Below, piece by piece: positions 30,970-36,402 of a DNA stretch of 36,402 bases. The stretch is taken from positions 1 through 36,402 of the forward strand of contig NZ_VBVX01000030.1 in assembly GCF_005981925.1 (NCBI RefSeq), read 5' to 3'. This stretch comes from Streptomyces albidochromogenes (GTDB lineage: Bacteria > Actinomycetota > Actinomycetes > Streptomycetales > Streptomycetaceae). Positions within the stretch are counted from its first letter, which is position 1. Each line of letters begins with the position of its first letter. The notes beneath the pieces are model-generated. The model was given only the letters and a program-made list of their open reading frames with translations, ran no database searches and had not been told where the DNA came from. The translations under genes were made by a program, and so were the position numbers.

Positions 30970-31590
30970 GTGGGGCTACGCGGAGCCGGCGGAGCGGTGG
31001 CCTGGGCGGTGGCGGCGGTGCTTGCACTGGCGGGGTGCGACTTCCTCGTACCCGAGGGCGAGGGCGAACCGAAGCCCGCACCCCCGGCGGAGCCGGCGGT
31101 GACGCGGAGCGCCACGGCAGCCCCCACGCCACCGGCCCCCGGCTCCCCCGGGCGGGAGCCCCGGCCGGCCGGCTGCTCGTCCGGCGCTCCCGAAGTGTCC
31201 ATGGGCGAGGTGCAGGCGGCCCTCGGCCACCGCGCCGTCGGCCTCACCCTGACCAACTGCGGCAAGGACCCCTACCAGGTCTACGGCTACCCGAGCGTCC
31301 AGGCGCTGGGCACCGACGGCGAGGTGCTCGACGTCTGGGTGAAGCGCGGTTCCTCGTACATGGGCGCCGACGAAGGGCCCACGTCGGTGGTCCTCGCCCC
31401 CGGTGAGAGCGTGCGCTCGCTCCTGTCCTGGACGAGCAACCCCAGAACCGGACGCCTTCAGCAGGCGTCCGCCCTCGACATCGCCCCGGCCGCCGGCGAG
31501 AAGGCGCGGAGGTTCCCGCTGGAGGGCAGCGATGTGCGCACGGTGGACGAACTCACCCTGACCGCCTGGCACACGGCTCCCACCGACTGA
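30970..31590 (+). CDS. DUF4232 domain lipoprotein
   Basis: A 206-residue surface lipoprotein. GTG 30970 is chosen because GGGGAG (30957-30962) lies 7 bp upstream; GTG 30943, overlapping the SDR stop, is in frame and would add nine residues. The signal (GAVAWAVAAVLALAG) ends in lipobox LAGC with Cys23, followed by a Pro/Ala/Thr linker (about 30-65) and a DUF4232 domain (about 70-203) with its typical Cys pair (CSSGAPEVSM and LTNCGKDPYQVYGYP). Function of DUF4232 is unknown; such proteins are abundant on actinomycete surfaces. The stop codon lies in the first copy of a 26-bp tandem duplication. Confidence 0.88.
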   Translation: MGLRGAGGAVAWAVAAVLALAGCDFLVPEGEGEPKPAPPAEPAVTRSATAAPTPPAPGSPGREPRPAGCSSGAPEVSMGEVQAALGHRAVGLTLTNCGKDPYQVYGYPSVQALGTDGEVLDVWVKRGSSYMGADEGPTSVVLAPGESVRSLLSWTSNPRTGRLQQASALDIAPAAGEKARRFPLEGSDVRTVDELTLTAWHTAPTD

Positions 31591-31619
31591 CCCGGCACAC
31601 GGCTCCCACCGACTGACCC
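31568..31619. repeat. Perfect 26-bp tandem duplication across the lipoprotein stop codon
   Basis: Two identical copies, 31568-31593 and 31594-31619, each starting GGCACACGGCTCCCACCGAC and containing TGA. The first TGA (31588-31590) ends the gene, so the second copy is untranslated. Confidence 0.97.
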
Positions 31620-31623
31620 GGAC

Positions 31624-31640
31624 GAGCCCCCGGCGGGCTC
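31624..31640 (+). terminator. Possible terminator of the lipoprotein gene
   Basis: GAGCCC (31624-31629) and GGGCTC (31635-31640) form a short stem with a 5-nt loop, 34 bp after the stop. No T run follows. Confidence 0.4.
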
Positions 31641-31827
31641 AGAGCGCGCGCTTGAACCCCGTCGTGGCCGCGCGCGCAGCCGAGCGACGCGCAGAAGCGG
31701 TGCGCCGTTTGTCGCTCGTCGGCCGCACCGGCGCGCAGCCGCGTTCCCGGGCCCGCTCGACGGCGCGCCCCATCAGCTCCCGACCGGGCCCCGCACCTCG
31801 CCGGTCCGGATTCCGGCACGGTTGACC
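31639..31827 (-). pseudogene. Remnant of a GNAT acetyltransferase gene (C-terminal part)
   Basis: On the minus strand, one frame between stops reads NPDRRGAGPG, RELMGRAVERARERGCA and TSDKRR, which matches the acetyl-CoA-binding motif and following helix of GNAT enzymes. The next expected segment, HRFCASLGCARGHDG, appears in another frame, and the final FKRAL with stop returns to the first. At least two compensating frameshifts are therefore present. The N-terminal half is missing; its place is taken by the SoxR-type promoter of the next gene. No start codon or ribosome-binding site fits, so it is not expressed as an enzyme. Confidence 0.75.
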
Positions 31828-31852
31828 TCAACCGCGCTTGTGGTTCCAGGAT
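31822..31852 (+). promoter_or_regulatory. SoxR/MerR-type promoter of the ABM monooxygenase gene
   Basis: -35 TTGACC (31822-31827) and -10-like CAGGAT (31847-31852) are 19 bp apart, the long spacer typical of MerR-family promoters. An 18-bp dyad CCTCAA-CCGCGC-TTGTGG (31826-31843) overlaps the -35 and fills the spacer; it differs from the SoxR box CCTCAA-N6-TTGAGG at one base. Confidence 0.75.
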
Positions 31853-31903
31853 GGTGGGCACGGGAGCGCGCCGCGTCGGCGCGCCCAGTGAGGAGATGCC
31901 GCC

Positions 31904-32620
31904 ATGTCCGTACGCAGCACGCAGGTCGACTCCCGTCCCACGATGGACCGTCCGGACTCCAAGGTGGTTCTGGTCAGTACCTGGCGGGTCGGCACCCCCG
32001 AGCGCCAGAGGGCCGCGGTCGAGGCCGTCGCCGAGGCGTGGCGGAGCCGGCCGTGGCCGGACGTCGGGCCGTTGTCGTACAGCGTCCACACCGGGGAGGA
32101 CGGCGACACCCTGCTGCACTACTCGCAGTGGCGGAGCATGGACGATTACCGGAAGTTCTTCGGCACGGAAAGGGACGGCCGCAACGCCGAGATCGACGCC
32201 GCCGTGCCGGGGATCGAAAGGGTCGGGCTGCACGCGTACGAGCTCTACCGCAGCACGGTGCTCGCGCCCGACGCACCGGAGCGCGAGCCGGGCTGCGTCG
32301 TGATCGTCGACGTCGAGTTCGATGGGCCCGACCCCGCCAGGCAGCGGGACTGGGTGGACGCGGTCTTCGAGGCGCTCGCGACGGACCCCGGCCTGCACCC
32401 CGGCGGCATCGCCGGGCACTTCCACGTCAGTACGGACGGGACGCGGGTGCTCAACTACGCCGAGTGGGAGAGCGCCGGGGCGCACATCGAGGCGCTGGGC
32501 GGCACCGGCGGCGTGGGCGCGCCCACCCCGCAGTGGCGCAAGGTGCACGGCTACCCGGGCGTGACCGGCGGCCGGGTGACGCGCTACACGCCCGCGCTCA
32601 GCCTGAGCGCGGGCGTGTGA
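31904..32620 (+). CDS. Antibiotic biosynthesis monooxygenase (ABM) domain protein, two repeats
   Basis: A 238-residue protein with two ferredoxin-like ABM units: residues about 20-115 (VVLVSTWRVGTPERQRAAVE, DTLLHYSQWRSMDDYRKFF) and about 130-235 (CVVIVDVEFDGPDPARQRDW, RVLNYAEWESAGAHIEAL), so one chain can form the dimer-like barrel alone. ABM proteins oxidise quinol-like or polyketide substrates without cofactor, or degrade haem. GAGGAG 8 bp before ATG 31904 supports the start. The promoter carries a SoxR box, implying induction by redox-active compounds such as quinones. From memory, the S. coelicolor SoxR regulon contains a monooxygenase, SCO1909, to which this gene may correspond. A strong hairpin overlaps its last codons. 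Confidence 0.9.
   Translation: MSVRSTQVDSRPTMDRPDSKVVLVSTWRVGTPERQRAAVEAVAEAWRSRPWPDVGPLSYSVHTGEDGDTLLHYSQWRSMDDYRKFFGTERDGRNAEIDAAVPGIERVGLHAYELYRSTVLAPDAPEREPGCVVIVDVEFDGPDPARQRDWVDAVFEALATDPGLHPGGIAGHFHVSTDGTRVLNYAEWESAGAHIEALGGTGGVGAPTPQWRKVHGYPGVTGGRVTRYTPALSLSAGV
32587..32617. terminator. 14-bp perfect hairpin inside the last codons of the ABM gene
   Basis: CACGCCCGCGCTCA (32587-32600) and TGAGCGCGGGCGTG (32604-32617) are perfect inverses with a 3-nt loop; the stop codon follows at 32618-32620. It lies between convergent genes only 12 bp apart, so it probably ends transcription from both sides although it is coding sequence. Confidence 0.75.
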
Positions 32621-32632
32621 CGGGGCCCGCGA

Positions 32633-34480
32633 CTACGGGCGGAAGCGGATGACCTGCGGGTCGTGGTCGCTGTTCTGCTCGGCGAACTCCGCGTTGATGT
32701 GGACGCTGTCGTAACGGAACGACTTGATCGACGGGCTGGTCAGGATCTGGTCCAGGACCTGGCTGTTGCCCTGGTAGACGTACGAGTAACGCTCCGACCG
32801 GGGCAGGGACTTGATCGCCGGGTAGAGCGCGCCGTCCGCCGTCAGCGCCTTCGTCGTAGCCGAGAACTCGAAGTCGTTGATGTCGCCGAGGACGAGCACG
32901 TCCGCGTCGCGCTGCGCCTTCAGGATGTCCTTGACGAAGGCGTTGACCGACTGCGCCTGCTCCAGCCGCTTGACCTCCGACTTGCGCACCGGCGGCTGGT
33001 GGTGCGACGGCAGACCCTCGTCGCCGCCCTTCGAGCCGAAGTGGTTCGCGATGACGAAGACCGTACGGCCGCGGAAGGTGAACTCACCGGCCAGCGGCTT
33101 GCGGCTGTTCTCCCAGGCCGCGTTCGCCGGGTCGATGCGGCCGGGGGAGTGGGTCAGGGCCGCGCGGCCCTTCTCCCGTACGACACCGGTCGCGGTGGCG
33201 GCGTCGCCGGCGCCGCGGTCGGTGAAGGAGACGCGCTCGGGGTTGTAGAGGAAGACCTGGCGGATGTTGCCGCCGGGCTCGCCGCCGTCCTGGTTGTTGA
33301 CCGGGTCGATCGTGCGCCAGGCGTACGACGGGCCGCCGGCGGCGGCGATCGCGGTCGTGAACTTCTTCAGCGTCTCCTCGGCGGAGACCGTGCCGTCGTT
33401 CTTCGCGCCGTTGTCGTCCTGGATCTCCTCCAGGGCGAGGATGTCGGGCGAGGCCAGGTTCTCCACGACGGCCGAAGCCAGCGCGTCGAACTTGTCCTGC
33501 GGGTCGCTCGGGTCCAGGTTCTCGACGTTGTACGTCGCCACCGCCAGCTCGCCGCGGCGCTGCGGCCGGGTCGACTCGCGCTCCAGGCCCCGGTCGGTGA
33601 CCGTGCCGAGCGTGCGGGCCGTCAGGGTGTATCCGCCGAACTGGTTGAAGTCCAGGGGGCCTTCGGTCGTACCCGAGAGCACGTCACCGACGTTCGCCTT
33701 CGGGAACGGCTTCTCGGCGATCGGCGCGAGCTGCTGGATCTGGAGCCGGCCGGTGTTCTGCGCGGTGTACGAGCCGTAGACCGCGCCGCCGCGCCGGTTG
33801 TCGTTCTCGCGCGGCTTCACCGTGACCCACAGCTCGGAGTACGGGTCGGTCGCGCCGACCACGCGCGACGAGCCGATGCGGATGTTGCTGCCCTCCAGCG
33901 ACTCGTAGTAGTCGAGGGCGTACGCGCGCGGCTTCAGCGGGAGCGCGTTGATGCTGCCGCCCGCCGCCGGGTCGCCCTCGGGGGCGTACGCGGAGGGAAC
34001 GGACTTCGCCGAGACGGTGACCGGCGCGGGCAGCGGGTTGCCCGAGGAGACCACGGTCACGGTGGGCTTGGCGATCTGGGTGAGCGACTGGTTGCCCGAG
34101 GCGGCGCCGCCGGGGACGTACTCGCCGACCGTGCCGGACACCTTGACCGCGTCGCCGACGGCGACGGTCGGCGCGGAGCCGGTGAAGACGAAGATTCCCT
34201 CGCTGGTGGCGGCGTCGGCGTCGGCCTCGGGGTCCTGGAACCAGAAGCCCTTCGAGCCGTAGGTCCGGACACCGGTGACGATGCCGGACACGTCGGTGAC
34301 CTGCTGTCCCACGAGCGGGGATATGCGGGTGGTGCCCTGGATGTCGTGGATCCGGGTCTCCGCGGCCGAGGCGGCCGCGGGAGAGGCGGAGGCCGAGCTC
34401 GCCAGCAGCCCGCCGGCCAGTGCGGCGGCTGCGACGGCCGCGACGGCGGCGGATCCGGGGAGGGAGGAACGGGAAGTCAT
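32633..34480 (-). CDS. Secreted endonuclease/exonuclease/phosphatase family nuclease (ExeM/NucH-like)
   Basis: A 615-residue secreted protein. The signal peptide (SAAVAAVAAAALAGGLLASS) probably ends near residue 33-40. An OB-fold-like module follows (IHDIQGTTRISPLVGQ, VSGIVTGVRTYGSKGFWFQD), as in ExeM/YhcR-type nucleases. The C-terminal half is an EEP domain: VATYNVENLDPSD, ILALEEIQDDNGAKN (Glu metal ligand), VIANHFGSKGGDEG, VLVLGDINDFEFS and the final NSDHDPQVIRF with His606. It should degrade extracellular DNA, or phosphate esters, outside the cell. ATG 34480 has GGAG 7 bp upstream. It is monocistronic as far as seen, divergent from the gene at 34673. Confidence 0.92.
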   Translation of the reverse strand: MTSRSSLPGSAAVAAVAAAALAGGLLASSASASPAAASAAETRIHDIQGTTRISPLVGQQVTDVSGIVTGVRTYGSKGFWFQDPEADADAATSEGIFVFTGSAPTVAVGDAVKVSGTVGEYVPGGAASGNQSLTQIAKPTVTVVSSGNPLPAPVTVSAKSVPSAYAPEGDPAAGGSINALPLKPRAYALDYYESLEGSNIRIGSSRVVGATDPYSELWVTVKPRENDNRRGGAVYGSYTAQNTGRLQIQQLAPIAEKPFPKANVGDVLSGTTEGPLDFNQFGGYTLTARTLGTVTDRGLERESTRPQRRGELAVATYNVENLDPSDPQDKFDALASAVVENLASPDILALEEIQDDNGAKNDGTVSAEETLKKFTTAIAAAGGPSYAWRTIDPVNNQDGGEPGGNIRQVFLYNPERVSFTDRGAGDAATATGVVREKGRAALTHSPGRIDPANAAWENSRKPLAGEFTFRGRTVFVIANHFGSKGGDEGLPSHHQPPVRKSEVKRLEQAQSVNAFVKDILKAQRDADVLVLGDINDFEFSATTKALTADGALYPAIKSLPRSERYSYVYQGNSQVLDQILTSPSIKSFRYDSVHINAEFAEQNSDHDPQVIRFRP

Positions 34481-34672
34481 CTCGTGGCTCCGAGTGCGAT
34501 GGATGAGGGGTGGAGCAGTGTTCTACGCGCGTCAATCTCTTGTGTGCGACAGGGGGTTGTCAAGGGTCCCCGGGTGTACGGATCCTGACGGGTACATGAA
34601 CCCGGTGGCATGGGGGCAAATACGTCTACGCTGGGGGCCGCCCGACCCGCATGCGCCAAGGAGAACCCCCAG

Positions 34673-36157
34673 ATGTCCGGTGACCGCCCGACCCTGCCGC
34701 CGGTGCGGCTCCACTCCGACGCCGAGCTGGCGCGGGCGGCGCTCACCTCGCCGCTGCTCGCGCGCGCCGCGCGGCTCGCCCGGTGGGCGGGGCCGGCGAC
34801 GCGGGTCGGCGCCGGCGGTGAACTCGCCGACGAGCAACTGCCCGAGGCCGCCGAGCACCTCGGACTCCCCGCCGACGAGGACGGTGCGGCGGAGGCGAGC
34901 GAGGCGTGGCGGCTGGCCGTCGACACGGGGCTCGTCGAGGTGACGGACCCGGCCGAGGACACCGAGGGCGTGAAGGGCGTCGAGGACCTGGAGGGCGGGG
35001 CGGAGACCGCCGGCACCGTCACGGCCGGCGAGAACCTGGCGCTGCTGACCTCCGGCAGCCCCCAGGACGTCCTCGCGATCTGGCTCGACGCCTTCGACGC
35101 CGTGTTCGCCGACGCCACCGCGCCCGTACTGGACGACCTCGCCGACGCCATCGACGAGGACGGGCAGATCGATCTGGAGGCGCTGGACTGGGACCCGGAG
35201 GCGGAGGCGGAGTTCCTGGAGGGCGTGCTCGGCAACCTGTACCTGCTGACCGTTTCCGAGGGGGCCGCCGAGGGCCCGGTGCCGCTGCCCGCGCTCGCCG
35301 CGTCCATGATCGTCCCGGACGACATGGGCGAGCCCACCGACGACGTACTGGAGCAGGTGTCGGACGCGATGATGCGGCTCGACGACCAGTTCAGGGTGCT
35401 GGAGCCGATCGGGCTCGTCGCCTACCGGCCGGTCGACGAGGCGCTGATGGCCGAGGAGGGCGCGGAGCCCGAGGCGCCCGTCGACGACGAGGACGTGACC
35501 CGGTACGGCATGGTCGGGCTCACCCCGCTCGGCCTGTACGGGGTCAGGGCCCGGATGCTCGAAGCGGGCGTCGACGCGCCCGCGGTCGGCGATCTCGCGG
35601 ACAAGGGCGCGGAGGCGCTGCTCGACGGCATCGCGTACTTCCCCGAGGCGTCGGCCGGAGCGGAGACGCAGCTGTGGCTCGCCCGGCGCGAACCGGCCGC
35701 CGCCGCCCGGGAATTGCTCGCCGCCGCGCGCGGTACGGACAGGGGCGCGCCGCTGCGCAGGCTGCGCAGCCAGCAGGCGCTGTCGCTGGTCGGGCCGGAG
35801 GCGGAAAACGCGGTGCGCGAGGTGCTCGACAACGCGGAACTCGGCGGCCTCGCCCGCGTCTGGCTCGCCGAGCACGGCGCCTCCGACGTACCGCCGCCGC
35901 CCGAGTCGATGATCTTCTGGCTCGCGATCGACACGATCGCCGCGCAGCTCGACGCGGACGGGGAACCGGACGAGCTCCAGGGCCTCGTGGCGGGGCTGAC
36001 CGGCCGGCACAGCGGCTTCTTCGACGCGGCGTGGCGCGTGGACCACCCGGCCACGGCGGACGTCCTGGAGGCGATGGGCCGGCTGCACCCCGACAAGAAG
36101 GCGGCGAAGGAAGCCCGCAAGTCGGCGTTCAAGGCACGGTCGCGCGGGGAGAACTGA
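34673..36157 (+). CDS. Large acidic protein of unknown function
   Basis: A 494-residue protein I cannot assign. It has no signal peptide or transmembrane helix, so it is probably cytoplasmic. It is rich in Asp/Glu and Ala, with an acidic central part (WLDAFDAVFADATAPVLDDL, LEALDWDPEAEAEFLEG) and repeated helical segments such as LARREPAAAARELLAAARGT and GGLARVWLAEHGA that look HEAT-like, and a short basic tail (KKAAKEARKSAFKARSR). AAGGAGA 8 bp before ATG 34673 fixes the start. Conserved hypothetical proteins of this look occur in Streptomyces. The 192-bp region upstream is shared with the divergent nuclease gene; no good promoter hexamers were recognised there. Confidence 0.85.
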   Translation: MSGDRPTLPPVRLHSDAELARAALTSPLLARAARLARWAGPATRVGAGGELADEQLPEAAEHLGLPADEDGAAEASEAWRLAVDTGLVEVTDPAEDTEGVKGVEDLEGGAETAGTVTAGENLALLTSGSPQDVLAIWLDAFDAVFADATAPVLDDLADAIDEDGQIDLEALDWDPEAEAEFLEGVLGNLYLLTVSEGAAEGPVPLPALAASMIVPDDMGEPTDDVLEQVSDAMMRLDDQFRVLEPIGLVAYRPVDEALMAEEGAEPEAPVDDEDVTRYGMVGLTPLGLYGVRARMLEAGVDAPAVGDLADKGAEALLDGIAYFPEASAGAETQLWLARREPAAAARELLAAARGTDRGAPLRRLRSQQALSLVGPEAENAVREVLDNAELGGLARVWLAEHGASDVPPPPESMIFWLAIDTIAAQLDADGEPDELQGLVAGLTGRHSGFFDAAWRVDHPATADVLEAMGRLHPDKKAAKEARKSAFKARSRGEN

Positions 36158-36250
36158 CGCCGGGGGCGGCCGGCGCGAGCGCCGCGGGAGGGACGAGGGC
36201 CGGGGCGGACGGGGGAGCGTACGGGCGACGGGACGTAAGGGGCGGCCCAG

Positions 36251-36319
36251 GAGTGGGCAAGGCGCGCGGCGGCCGGGCCGGCGGAGAGCCCGGGCGGCCC
36301 TGCGGGCTGCCGCCCACTC
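36251..36319. repeat. Overlapping inverted repeats near the contig end
   Basis: GAGTGGGC (36251-36258) pairs with GCCCACTC (36312-36319), and GGGCGGC (36292-36298) pairs with GCCGCCC (36309-36315). The two stems share bases, so they are alternatives. They may terminate the gene at 34673; together with the following C-rich run they could explain why assembly stopped here. No gene is visible in 36158-36361. Confidence 0.6.
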
Positions 36320-36361
36320 GGTCCCACCCCCCCCTCCCGGCTGCGGCTCCCCCCCTACACC

Positions 36362-36402
36362 CCGTCTCTTATACCCATCTGACGCCGCCGACGATCGCAT
36401 AA
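36362..36402 (+). other. Sequencing adapter (Nextera) at contig end, not genomic
   Basis: 36362-36380 matches the 19-base Tn5 mosaic end CTGTCTCTTATACACATCT with two mismatches; 36381-36394 matches the adjoining Nextera read-1 adapter GACGCTGCCGACGA with one mismatch; the last eight bases TCGCATAA equal the reverse complement of i5 index S522 (TTATGCGA) as I remember the index list. Open frames running through these bases are artefacts. Confidence 0.96.

Noticed and set aside
34906..36402. An open frame running to the end of the window
   Set aside because: It is a shifted frame of the gene at 34673 and ends in adapter-derived codons.

Overview
The window looks like a chromosomal contig from a Streptomyces or close relative. 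G+C is very high with strong G/C third-position bias, GTG starts are common, several genes appear leaderless, and it carries lineage-typical genes (cslA-glxA, scy-filP, triple AIM24 operon, DUF4232 lipoprotein). No tRNA, rRNA, CRISPR array or insertion sequence was found. The last 41 bases (36362-36402) are not genomic: they match the Illumina Nextera adapter followed by an index, so this is the end of a short-read contig.

Layout. 1-5.7 kb: 3' part of an ArsR-type regulator, a GH6 lipoprotein (cslZ-like), and convergent to it the tight cslA-glxA pair (hyphal-tip glucan synthase and copper-radical oxidase). 5.8-9.2 kb: thiamine-binding protein and DUF3817 membrane protein (overlapping), divergent from three translationally coupled AIM24 genes, then a MarR regulator. 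9.3-12.1 kb: an OmpR-type two-component system divergent from a secreted acidic double-PepSY protein. 12.1-14.9 kb: thiolase and meaB, divergent from methylmalonyl-CoA epimerase (acetoacetyl-CoA and propionyl/methylmalonyl-CoA metabolism). 15.1-20.3 kb: scy and filP, the large coiled-coil proteins of the tip-organising centre and cytoskeleton. 20.4-23.5 kb: an ABC ATPase-permease pair and an orphan ABC ATPase. 23.6-26.9 kb: an SMR efflux gene with its TetR regulator behind twin perfect operators, an HxlR regulator fused to a BCP-type peroxiredoxin, and a divergent MFS transporter. 26.9-31.6 kb: dapD, a GntR regulator, a small secreted protein, a dapA homologue, an SDR and a DUF4232 lipoprotein. 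31.6-36.2 kb: a GNAT pseudogene remnant, an ABM-type monooxygenase behind a SoxR-type promoter, a secreted nuclease and a large acidic protein of unknown function.

How the parts relate. CslA, GlxA, Scy and FilP all serve polar growth at hyphal tips. Thiolase, MeaB and epimerase form a short-chain acyl-CoA group. The 23.6-32.6 kb stretch is rich in small self-contained stress/efflux modules, each with recognisable operator DNA. From memory of S. coelicolor numbering, the window joins segments that are far apart there (cslA/glxA SCO2836-2837; scy/filP SCO5397-5396; dapD/monooxygenase about SCO1916-1909). Either this genome is rearranged or the contig is chimeric.

The most interesting leads are the HxlR-peroxiredoxin fusion with divergent MFS gene, the SoxR-box promoter on the ABM gene, the twin-operator smr-tetR cassette, a possible 31-codon leader ORF coupled to the ABC ATPase, and two stop-codon-spanning tandem duplications.
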